From positions 1 to 6,669 of the forward strand of contig JAFYJR010000154.1 in assembly GCA_017538005.1 (NCBI GenBank): 6,669 nucleotides of DNA, written 5' to 3'. Positions within the stretch are counted from its first letter, which is position 1. Every line of letters starts with the position of its first letter. The position numbers and the translations under genes are program-made. The notes below the pieces were generated by a model. That model was given only the letters and a program-made list of their open reading frames with translations. It had not been told where the DNA came from and ran no database searches. The DNA comes from Clostridia bacterium. GTDB lineage: Bacteria > Bacillota > Clostridia > Oscillospirales > Acutalibacteraceae. Of this stretch, positions 1 to 5,827 are shown piece after piece.

Positions 1-104
1 AATGCTTTGAAAAAGGAGCGGACGACTTCATCGTCAAACCGTTCAAACCGGAGCGAATCATTGAATCCGTCTCACAGTTCGTCGAGCCCGACGAGCAGGC
101 ATAA
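1..104 (+). CDS. C-terminal end of a response-regulator receiver domain (5' truncated)
   Basis: An open frame enters from the left edge (first full codon at base 3) and gives 33 residues before TAA at 102-104. It contains GADDFIVKPFKPERI, the end of a CheY-like receiver domain: the Lys-Pro pair (codons at 36-41) is the conserved lysine and cis-proline after beta-5, and the following PERIIESV begins helix 5. Only about ten residues follow that helix, so no DNA-binding domain lies downstream. The protein is therefore either a single-domain CheY/Spo0F-type receiver or a larger protein, such as a hybrid kinase, that ends in a receiver; the missing upstream part decides this. Family assignment is firm, architecture is open. 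It is convergent with the transporter operon, so operon membership with the kinase at the other end is not supported. Confidence 0.8.
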   Translation, partial: CFEKGADDFIVKPFKPERIIESVSQFVEPDEQA

Positions 105-132
105 AAAAGGCACCCTCCCGGGTGCCTTTTTT
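103..132. terminator. Bidirectional intrinsic terminator between convergent genes
   Basis: A perfect 7-bp GC-rich stem, GGCACCC (109-115) and GGGTGCC (120-126), encloses a 4-base loop. It is flanked by six A (103-108) and six T (127-132), which extend the pairing and give a U-tract on either strand. It begins inside the stop codon of the + strand receiver gene and lies 20 bases beyond the stop of the - strand permease, so it can end both transcripts. Confidence 0.93.
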
Positions 133-151
133 ATTTTGCAGACTTTATATT

Positions 152-1147
152 TTATCTGTCTTCCCTGAAGTATGATAGTCCGAGCGATTGCGGAGGCTGG
201 GATTCTCTCTTCTCACGCATGCTGGTGATGATGAGAACTATAAGTGTTACGAGGTACGGGAGCATCTTGAAGAGTTCCTGCGCCTCGATACCCATGCCGG
301 GTATTGATACATAGTTGTAGATGATGAACAGGCCGCCGAACAGGATGGACGCCAGTATGGCTATATTCGGGCGCCAGATGGCGAAGATTACGATGGCAAC
401 GGCAAGCCAGCCGCGGTCGCCGAAACCGCCGTTTGACCAGATACCCGAGGCGTAATCCATAACATAGTAGAGACCGCCGAGACCGGCTATAACCGAACCT
501 ATGCAGGTGGTCACATACTTATAGCGGTTAACGTTTATGCCCGCGGCATCCGCCGTTGCCGGGTTTTCGCCCACGGCACGCAGATGAAGGCCTGTACGGG
601 TGTGGTTTAAGATATAACCCGCTATAAGCGCTACCACTATGGCGACATAGGCCAGGAAGCTGTATGAGAACAGAAGCTTTCCTATGACACCGAGTGAATT
701 CGCAAAAGGAAGCGTGGTTTTAAAGCACTTTGAGGTAGCGGAGAGTGTGATAGCCGGCATACTTGAGCCGGAGATCTTGATGAGCGATCCGCCGAAGAAA
801 TTGCCGAAGCCGACACCGAAGGTGGTGAGGGCAAGACCCGTTACGTTCTGGTTTGCGCGAAGGGATACCGTGAGGAAACAGTAGATAAGTCCCATTATCA
901 GTGATCCCAGCATAGAGGTCAGAAGCGGTATGATGACCGCAAGAAACGGGTTTATGTTCGCGGCGCCGACCTTCTCCTCATAGAAGAAGGAACCTATGAC
1001 ACCGCTTATGGCGCCCACATACATGATACCCGGAATACCGAGGTTCAGGTGGCCGCTCTTTTCGGTCAGAATCTCACCGGTTGATCCGAAGAGGAGGGGT
1101 ACGCCCTGCATAACCGCACGCTGGATAAACTGTACAAGCATTGTCAT
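152..1147 (-). CDS. BMP-type ABC importer, second permease subunit (NupQ/NupC-like)
   Basis: A 331-residue integral membrane protein of the BPD_transp_2 family, which includes the permeases of branched-chain amino acid, ribose and BMP-type nucleoside importers. Family motifs in order are GEILTEKSGHLNLGIPG (24-40), RAVGENPATADAAGINV (190-206, the cytoplasmic loop expected to touch the ATPase) and RGWLAVAIVIFAIWRP (245-260). Hydrophobic segments lie near 40-55, 68-95, 104-120, 160-180, 213-230, 247-280 and 293-310. The start ATG overlaps the stop of the preceding permease as ATGA, with AAGGAGGT about 10 bases upstream inside that gene, which indicates translational coupling. It pairs with the other permease to form the heterodimeric channel, as NupP/NupQ do in B. 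subtilis. It is the last gene of the operon. Family assignment is secure; nucleoside or purine as substrate is inferred from homology and the neighbouring xpt. Confidence 0.92.
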   Translation of the reverse strand: MTMLVQFIQRAVMQGVPLLFGSTGEILTEKSGHLNLGIPGIMYVGAISGVIGSFFYEEKVGAANINPFLAVIIPLLTSMLGSLIMGLIYCFLTVSLRANQNVTGLALTTFGVGFGNFFGGSLIKISGSSMPAITLSATSKCFKTTLPFANSLGVIGKLLFSYSFLAYVAIVVALIAGYILNHTRTGLHLRAVGENPATADAAGINVNRYKYVTTCIGSVIAGLGGLYYVMDYASGIWSNGGFGDRGWLAVAIVIFAIWRPNIAILASILFGGLFIIYNYVSIPGMGIEAQELFKMLPYLVTLIVLIITSMREKRESQPPQSLGLSYFREDR

Positions 1148-2223
1148 GACGCCTTTACCTCCTTTTCATTCTTCTTAATCTGATAGTTGATGAAGAACTC
1201 GGAACCGATGATGAAGAAGATTATGATACCCGTAATGATGTCTGAGAACGAGGCGTTGAGTCCGCAGAGCTGCGAAACTTCTATGGAGCCCTTCTCAAAG
1301 AATACGAGCAGGAATGATGTGAGAATCATCACCACCGGATTGAACTTCGCGAGCCAGGAGACCATGATGGCCGTAAAGCCTCTGCCCGCTATCGTGTCTC
1401 TCGAAATCGTATGATCCGCGCCGGATACAAGGAGGAAACCGGCAATACCGCAGAGGAGACCCGAGATTATCATCGTACGGATAATTACCTTCGGTACGTT
1501 GATACCGATGTACTTCGCTGTGTTCTCGGACTCGCCGACAACCGCTATCTCATAGCCCTGCTTTGAGTACTTGAGGTAGATGTACATTATAACGGTAAGT
1601 ATGAGCACAATGATGATATTTAAAAGGTACGACTTTCCGCCTATGGCCGGAAGCCAGCCCGTGTGCGTCACCGGGTTGATTACATCTATCTTACCCGAGC
1701 CGCCCGTAGCATATACGCAGATGAAATACGAGACAAACTGAATGGCAATGTAGTTCATCATAAGCGTAAACAGCGTCTCGTTCGTGTTCCAGCGGGCTTT
1801 GAAAATCGCGGGGATTACCGCCCAGATTGCGCCTGCGAGCATGGATGTTACCGCCATGACTATGAGCATGAGCCAGTTCGGGAAACGGTCGCCTATAAAC
1901 ATCATACAGGCAGCGGAAGCCAGACCGCCCATAAGGGCCTGTCCCTCGGCGCCGATGTTCCAGAATCGCATCTTGAAAGCCGGGGTTACGGCAAGTGATA
2001 CGCAGAGGAGCATCGCGATACCCTGAAGGAGGGACCAGATACGGCGCTCTGTGCCGAAGGCGCCGTCAACCATCGTCGTAAAGACGTTGACGGGGTCCTT
2101 GCCCGTCAGAAATACGGTGACGGCGGCGCAGACCAGCGCGCCCAGAAGGATGGAACCTATGCGTACAAGCCAGGCTTTCCACCACTCCATGTTTTTGCGT
2201 TTGACAATATGGAAACCGAGCAT
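1144..2223 (-). CDS. BMP-type ABC importer, first permease subunit (NupP/NupB-like)
   Basis: A 359-residue integral membrane protein of the BPD_transp_2 family. Recognisable family motifs are FKMRFWNIGAEGQALMG (83-99), WNTNETLFTLMMNYIA (145-160), ENTAKYIGINV (233-243, coupling-loop region) and RGFTAIMVSWLAKFNP (281-296). Hydrophobic segments lie near 18-40, 65-82, 97-110, 117-140, 153-171, 200-217, 247-267, 283-310 and 327-345. The start ATG at 2223 overlaps the TGA of the ATPase gene (TGATG), with a G-rich ribosome binding sequence inside the end of that gene; the next Met (residue 12) has no such site. The lysine-rich C-terminus also encodes the AAGGAGGT used by the next gene. It forms the membrane channel with the second permease. 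In BMP importers the two permeases differ in length, as here. Confidence 0.92.
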   Translation of the reverse strand: MLGFHIVKRKNMEWWKAWLVRIGSILLGALVCAAVTVFLTGKDPVNVFTTMVDGAFGTERRIWSLLQGIAMLLCVSLAVTPAFKMRFWNIGAEGQALMGGLASAACMMFIGDRFPNWLMLIVMAVTSMLAGAIWAVIPAIFKARWNTNETLFTLMMNYIAIQFVSYFICVYATGGSGKIDVINPVTHTGWLPAIGGKSYLLNIIIVLILTVIMYIYLKYSKQGYEIAVVGESENTAKYIGINVPKVIIRTMIISGLLCGIAGFLLVSGADHTISRDTIAGRGFTAIMVSWLAKFNPVVMILTSFLLVFFEKGSIEVSQLCGLNASFSDIITGIIIFFIIGSEFFINYQIKKNEKEVKAS

Positions 2224-3761
2224 CAGTCCTTACCCCCTTCCTCAAAGGTCTTGGTCATAAGGAGTCCGACCTCTTCCTTTGTAGTCTTTCTGGCATCCAC
2301 GATGCCGGTGACCTTACCGGAGCTTAAGACCACGATACGGTCACAGAGAGCAATAAGAACATCCAGGTCCTCGCCGACGAAGATTACGGCGACGCCCTTC
2401 TCTTTTTGCTGATTCAGGAGATTATAGATAAGGTACGAGGAGTTGATGTCAAGACCGCGCACCGGGTAAGCCGCCATAAGTACCGTGGGACTTGAAGCTA
2501 TCTCACGACCGACGAGCACCTTCTGGACATTACCGCCGGAGAGTTTTCTTACCGGCGTGGATACGCTCGGCGTAACCACCTCAAGCTCCTCAACTATCTG
2601 CTCCGCGAGTGCTTTCGGCTTGCCTCTCTCGACAAACGCCGACTTGCCCTTCCTGTATGAGCGAAGCATCATATTGTCCGTCAGGTCCATATTTCCGACA
2701 AGACCCATGCCGAGTCTGTCCTCGGGTACGAATGAAAGACGTACACCGAGTTCCCTGATCTGGATGGGAGTCTTGTTTCGAAGGTCCTCCTGCATTTCAG
2801 TCTTGGGGTTGTTGTAGATAATCGAACCGCCGTCAAGACGCTGAAGGCCCGCTATGGCCTCAAGCAGCTCACGCTGGCCCGAACCGGCAATACCGGCGAT
2901 ACCTAAAATCTCGCCCGATTTCGCAGTAAACGAGACATTATCAAGCACCTTGACATTTTCGCGGTTCGTGCAGTTGAGACCCGCCACAATAAGCCTGTCG
3001 GCGGTGTCGTGCGGCTCGCTGCGGTCGATGTTGAGTTCTATTTTCTTGCCCACCATCATCTCCGTCAGGGCGCTCTCATCCGTCTCGCTTGTGGAAACGG
3101 TGCCGATATACTCGCCCTTTCTGAGAACCGACACGCGGTCGGATATCTCCATAACCTCGTTGAGCTTATGGGTGATGATAATGATGGACTTGCCGTCCTC
3201 CTTCATACGGCGCAGGACAGCAAAGAGCCGCTGTGTCTCCTGCGGCGTGAGCACCGCGGTCGGTTCGTCAAGAATGAGTATATCGGCGCCGCGGTAGAGA
3301 ACTTTTATAATCTCGACTGTCTGTTTCTCTGAAACGGACATGTCGTATATTTTCTTGTTCGGATCAAGCACAAAGCCGTAAAGGTCGGCAATCTCCTTGA
3401 CCTTTGCAGCTGACTTTTTAAGGTTATAGCGGCCTTCGTCTTCAAGGCCTAAAACTATGTTTTCGGTAGCAGTAAAGATATCCACCAACTTAAAATGCTG
3501 GTGAATCATACCTATTTTGTAATCATAGGCGTCCTTGGGGGACTTAATTTCAACTTCCTTGCCGTCAATGAATATCTGTCCGTGATCCGGGTAGTAGATA
3601 CCCGAAATCATGTTCATAAGTGTTGTTTTTCCGGAACCGTTTTCACCGAGGATTGAAAGGATTTCACCACGGCGGACCTCAAGGCAGATATCCTTGTTGG
3701 CAATGGTCTCGCCGAATGTTTTCGTTATGTTTTTAAGTTCGATAGCGGGAACTTCAGCCAC
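2223..3761 (-). CDS. BMP-type ABC importer ATPase with two fused nucleotide-binding domains (NupO/NupA-like)
   Basis: A 512-residue cytoplasmic ATPase that powers the importer, with two ABC domains in one chain as in RbsA and NupO. Domain 1 (about 5-250) has Walker A GENGSGKTT (39-47), Q-loop Gln88, a non-canonical signature MSVSEKQ (141-147), Walker B ILILDEP (161-167, D165/E166) and switch His198. Domain 2 (about 258-505) has a degenerate Walker A, GIAGSGQR (290-297), lacking the lysine; a canonical signature LSGGNVQK (407-414); AAYPVRGLD (430-438) in place of a normal Walker B; and Glu463 at the switch-His position. This pattern, with one site competent for hydrolysis and one degenerate, is usual for the family. 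I chose GTG at 3761 because GGAGGG sits 6 bases upstream (3768-3773) and MAEVPAIELKNITKTFG matches a normal ABC N-terminus. The longer frame from GTG at 3800 starts inside a hairpin and has no ribosome binding site. Confidence 0.93.
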   Translation of the reverse strand: MAEVPAIELKNITKTFGETIANKDICLEVRRGEILSILGENGSGKTTLMNMISGIYYPDHGQIFIDGKEVEIKSPKDAYDYKIGMIHQHFKLVDIFTATENIVLGLEDEGRYNLKKSAAKVKEIADLYGFVLDPNKKIYDMSVSEKQTVEIIKVLYRGADILILDEPTAVLTPQETQRLFAVLRRMKEDGKSIIIITHKLNEVMEISDRVSVLRKGEYIGTVSTSETDESALTEMMVGKKIELNIDRSEPHDTADRLIVAGLNCTNRENVKVLDNVSFTAKSGEILGIAGIAGSGQRELLEAIAGLQRLDGGSIIYNNPKTEMQEDLRNKTPIQIRELGVRLSFVPEDRLGMGLVGNMDLTDNMMLRSYRKGKSAFVERGKPKALAEQIVEELEVVTPSVSTPVRKLSGGNVQKVLVGREIASSPTVLMAAYPVRGLDINSSYLIYNLLNQQKEKGVAVIFVGEDLDVLIALCDRIVVLSSGKVTGIVDARKTTKEEVGLLMTKTFEEGGKD

Positions 3762-3767
3762 GGTTAT

Positions 3768-3773
3768 CCCTCC
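3768..3773 (-). promoter_or_regulatory. Ribosome binding site that fixes the ATPase start
   Basis: GGAGGG on the - strand lies 6 bases before GTG at 3761. It supports this start over the upstream in-frame GTG at 3800, whose Shine-Dalgarno region would be buried in the GC-rich hairpin. Confidence 0.8.
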
Positions 3774-3790
3774 GTAAAAAAAGAACTGTA

Positions 3791-3817
3791 GGCGGAGCAC
3801 ACGAGGTGTGCCCCGCC
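3791..3817 (-). terminator. GC-rich intercistronic hairpin between lipoprotein and ATPase genes (attenuator or mRNA 3'-end stabiliser)
   Basis: In the - strand RNA, bases 3817-3806 pair with 3802-3791 as a 12-bp stem with a CUC loop. All pairs are Watson-Crick except one G-U (3812 with 3796); on the + strand the same pair would be A-C, so the structure fits - strand RNA better. A run of seven U (3782-3776) follows after an 8-base gap. It starts 20 bases past the lipoprotein stop and ends 17 bases before the ATPase ribosome binding site. The gap before the U-run argues against a strong terminator. A leaky terminator, or a barrier to 3' exonucleases that keeps the lipoprotein message abundant, is the likelier role. 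Confidence 0.7.
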
Positions 3818-3837
3818 CGTTTCAACTGGTCAGGAAA

Positions 3838-5046
3838 TTACTCCTTGATTGTGATGCCGTCGATGTCAAGATCGAAGTAAGGAGCTGAACGGAATTCAGA
3901 CTCAAGGAACGCACCGTCCTTGATTACTTCTGTCTCGCCGACATAGTCGCCCATGTCGTCAACATCAGCAAGGTAAGAATCAACGGTCTTGCCGTCAACT
4001 GTGAATGTAGCTGTGTCAAATACCTTGATGGAACCGTCCTGGAGACCGGCCTTGACTTCAGCAAGTTTTTCAGCGGTGCCTGCAGCCGGAGCTTTCGCAC
4101 CGAGGTCTGTAAGAACTACGGAACCTGTCTCGATTGTGCCTACATAGTCTGTAGGGATTGCATCGCCGGACTTAACAGCGTTGATGCAAAGGGTGTAATA
4201 AGGCTCCCAATCGATTCTTGAAGAAACGATGAAGGTGTTCGGGCACTGAGCCTCTGTTGAGCCGTTGTAGGAAACGTCAGGAACGTTTGCGTCCTCGCAG
4301 GCTGTAGGAGCACCGTAGGAGTCAGCGTGCTGGGAGATAAGAATGCACTTGTCGCCGATAAGCTTCTGAGCAGCTTCCTTCTCAAGTGTCTCATCATACC
4401 AGGAGTTTGTGAAGATAACTTCCATTGTGGCTGTCTCGCAAACTGAGCGTGCGCCAAGGAAGAAAGATGTGTAACCTGATTTAACTTCAGCGTAAGGGAA
4501 AGCGCCAACGTAGCCGATCTTGGCCTCTTCAGCCTTGATTGTGCCGGCCTCGATCATCTCGTTGATCTTGAGACCTGCAGCTACGCCTGCAAGATAACGG
4601 CCCTCGTAAATGCTTGCGAAAGCATTGTGGAAGTTAGCGAGCTTCTCTGTGTGAGCCTTTGTACCTGTTGCATGGCAGAACTGAACATCAGGGCACTCTT
4701 TTGCAGCTTCGATCATATACGGCTCATGACCGAAAGAGTCAGCAAAGATGAGTGTGCATCCCTTGTCGGCGAGGTCAAGAGCAGCCTCTTTGCACTCTGC
4801 GCCTTCAGGAATGTTTGTCATGATGAAGAAAGACTCGCCCTCTTTGAGACCTGCTTTTTCACAGGCAGCCTTGAAGCCGTCTATGAAGTTCTTGTCATAG
4901 GTTGAGTTTTCATCGTGAAGGCAGATAAGACCAACCTTCAGTGCAGCCTTGTCTTCACCGCCGTTGTTGTTTGCAGGAACCTTCGTGCAAGCAGCAAGGG
5001 TGAGAATCATAACGACTGCGAGTACTACAGCAAATAATCTTCTCAT
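3838..5046 (-). CDS. BMP/PnrA-family substrate-binding lipoprotein of the ABC importer
   Basis: A 402-residue secreted lipoprotein that captures substrate outside the membrane and delivers it to the permeases. Residues 1-19 form a lipoprotein signal peptide (MRR, hydrophobic core, lipobox LAAC at 17-20) with Cys20 as lipidation site, then a short Asn/Gly-rich linker. The Bmp fold shows KVGLICLHDENSTYDKNF (37-54), FADSFGHEPYM (101-111), CHATGTK (124-130), YEGRYLAGVAAG (147-158), GYVGAFPYAEV (178-188), TNSWYD (213-218) and SQHADS (238-243), all typical of the subgroup with the NSWYD and QH-DS motifs. GGGAGG lies 10 bases before ATG 5046. Codon choice (GCT/GCA, ACA, few ATA) differs from the neighbours and suggests high expression. 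Related proteins bind purine nucleosides (PnrA, BmpA) and the adjacent xpt fits a purine ligand, but a free base or another nucleoside is possible. Confidence 0.92.
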   Translation of the reverse strand: MRRLFAVVLAVVMILTLAACTKVPANNNGGEDKAALKVGLICLHDENSTYDKNFIDGFKAACEKAGLKEGESFFIMTNIPEGAECKEAALDLADKGCTLIFADSFGHEPYMIEAAKECPDVQFCHATGTKAHTEKLANFHNAFASIYEGRYLAGVAAGLKINEMIEAGTIKAEEAKIGYVGAFPYAEVKSGYTSFFLGARSVCETATMEVIFTNSWYDETLEKEAAQKLIGDKCILISQHADSYGAPTACEDANVPDVSYNGSTEAQCPNTFIVSSRIDWEPYYTLCINAVKSGDAIPTDYVGTIETGSVVLTDLGAKAPAAGTAEKLAEVKAGLQDGSIKVFDTATFTVDGKTVDSYLADVDDMGDYVGETEVIKDGAFLESEFRSAPYFDLDIDGITIKE

Positions 5047-5085
5047 AGTACAATTTCCTCCCGTTTTGTGTTTTTGGACTTAATT

Positions 5086-5113
5086 TATATTAAAGCATTG
5101 TGCCTTTAATATA
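5086..5113. repeat. Perfect AT-rich inverted repeat between xpt and the lipoprotein gene
   Basis: TATATTAAAG (5086-5095) and CTTTAATATA (5104-5113) are exact reverse complements around the 8-base spacer CATTGTGC. It begins one base after the xpt stop and lies 24 bases upstream of the lipoprotein ribosome binding site. No U-run follows on the - strand, so it is not an intrinsic terminator. It could be a protein-binding site, an RNA processing stem or a weak stabilising hairpin; the sequence does not decide. Confidence 0.6.
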
Positions 5114-5114
5114 C

Positions 5115-5693
5115 TCAGTTGATAAACGAAATGGAGCCGGTTTCGGCGTCCATGCCTGAAATCCTTGCGAGGGATTCAATCCTGAAACCTCTCTTACGGA
5201 GGTCCTTACCTCCGTCCTGGAAGGCCTTTTCAATGACTATGCCCGCGCCGACAACCTCGGCTCCGGCGTCTTCGATGAGTTTGAAAAGGCCCGTAAGGGC
5301 TTCGCCGTGGGCTAAAAAGTCGTCTATGACGAGCACTTTGTCGCCCGGGTTCAGGTATTTCTTTTCAATCATTACCTGGTTTATGCAGTTATGAGTGTAG
5401 GACTTTACGGGCGCCGAATATACATCGTCGGCTATATTGCTCGTCTTTGCCTTCTTTGCAAATACCGCGGGGCAGCCGAAGTACTGCGCCGTCAGAACCG
5501 CTACGGCGATGCCGGAGGCCTCGACCGTGAGTATTTTGTTGACGCCGCAGCCGTCAAAGAGCCTGAAAAACTCCTTGCCGCACTCGCACATAAAGGGGAC
5601 ATCTATACAATGGTTTAAGAAGGAACCGACCTTTAAAACATTGCCGGGGTAAACTTCGCCTTCCTTCAGAATTTTGTCTTCCAAAGCCTTCAT
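5115..5693 (-). CDS. xpt: Xanthine phosphoribosyltransferase
   Basis: A 192-residue cytoplasmic purine salvage enzyme that transfers ribose-5-phosphate from PRPP to xanthine, giving XMP and pyrophosphate. The length is close to B. subtilis Xpt (about 194). Recognisable blocks are KVGSFLNHCID (21-31), LTVEASGIAVAVLT (55-68), VFAKKAKT (77-84), the PRPP-binding motif VLVIDDFLAHGEA (120-132) with the acidic pair D124-D125, GIVIEKAFQDGG (151-162) and ESLARI (173-178). The start ATG at 5693 fits the family N-terminus and has AGGGGG 7 bases upstream. It has its own likely promoter (5720-5748) and is followed 68 bases later by the lipoprotein gene on the same strand, so it probably heads the transporter operon. 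Closely related enzymes can use guanine or hypoxanthine weakly; the strong similarity to Bacillus Xpt favours xanthine. Confidence 0.95.
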   Translation of the reverse strand: MKALEDKILKEGEVYPGNVLKVGSFLNHCIDVPFMCECGKEFFRLFDGCGVNKILTVEASGIAVAVLTAQYFGCPAVFAKKAKTSNIADDVYSAPVKSYTHNCINQVMIEKKYLNPGDKVLVIDDFLAHGEALTGLFKLIEDAGAEVVGAGIVIEKAFQDGGKDLRKRGFRIESLARISGMDAETGSISFIN

Positions 5694-5700
5694 TTACCCA

Positions 5701-5706
5701 CCCCCT
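5701..5706 (-). promoter_or_regulatory. xpt ribosome binding site
   Basis: AGGGGG on the - strand, 7 bases before the ATG at 5693. The purine run continues as TGGG, so the exact pairing register with 16S rRNA is unclear. Confidence 0.7.
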
Positions 5707-5719
5707 AAAAGATAATTAA

Positions 5720-5748
5720 ATTATAGCATTATAAAAGACACATTTCTA
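5720..5748 (-). promoter_or_regulatory. Predicted sigma-A promoter of xpt and the transporter operon
   Basis: On the - strand an extended -10 element, TGCTATAAT (5728-5720), lies 17 bases after TAGAAA (5748-5743), which matches four of six TTGACA positions. The transcript would start near 5713 and carry a leader of only about 20 bases. The -35 element overlaps the descending arm of the upstream hairpin (5733-5791). A second TATAAT at 5733-5728 has no good -35 partner at 17 bases. Confidence 0.62.
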
Positions 5749-5791
5749 TTGTGGTATCTCACAAAACGAGCCACAATATAATGTGCCTTTT
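5733..5791 (-). terminator. Long hairpin after the kinase gene, probable terminator overlapping the xpt promoter
   Basis: In the - strand RNA, 5791-5781 (AAAAGGCACAU) pairs with 5743-5733 (AUGUGUCUUUU) over 11 bp including one G-U. After a small internal loop (2 by 3 bases), 5778-5771 (UAUUGUGG) pairs perfectly with 5754-5747 over 8 bp. The apical region can add a short stem, CUCG with UGAG (5770-5767, 5761-5758). The arm ends in UUUU, part of the stem, and starts 37 bases past the kinase stop. It is a plausible though atypically long terminator for the kinase message. If transcription of xpt also starts further upstream, it would instead sit in the xpt leader. Confidence 0.55.
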
Positions 5792-5827
5792 AGTCAGTTT
5801 TTTTGATTGTTTGTAAATGATTTTTCT

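Noticed and set aside
2854..3297. 147-codon open frame on the + strand
   Set aside because: It lies entirely antisense to the ATPase gene; low-complexity Ser/Arg-rich translation with no recognisable domain, a shadow of the real frame.
3762..3800. N-terminal extension of the ATPase from GTG at 3800
   Set aside because: The extra 13 residues are encoded by one arm of the GC-rich hairpin and the T-run, with no ribosome binding site. GGAGGG is well placed for GTG at 3761.
4140..4508. 122-codon open frame on the - strand inside the lipoprotein gene
   Set aside because: It is another frame of a well supported gene; the translation has no family motif.
4627..4905. 92-codon + strand frame antisense to the lipoprotein gene
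   Set aside because: It is antisense to conserved BMP-family sequence and has no convincing independent features.
5084..5089. TATAAA as an internal promoter -10 for the lipoprotein gene
   Set aside because: No acceptable -35 lies 16-18 bases upstream, so it is kept only as a possibility within the inverted-repeat finding.
5728..5733. First TATAAT as the xpt -10 element
   Set aside because: At 17 bases upstream it has only TACCAC, a poor -35; the second TATAAT has the extended TGn motif and a better -35.
5694..5827. Guanine/xanthine riboswitch in front of xpt
   Set aside because: No match by eye to the conserved junction sequences, and the best promoter leaves a leader of only about 20 bases.
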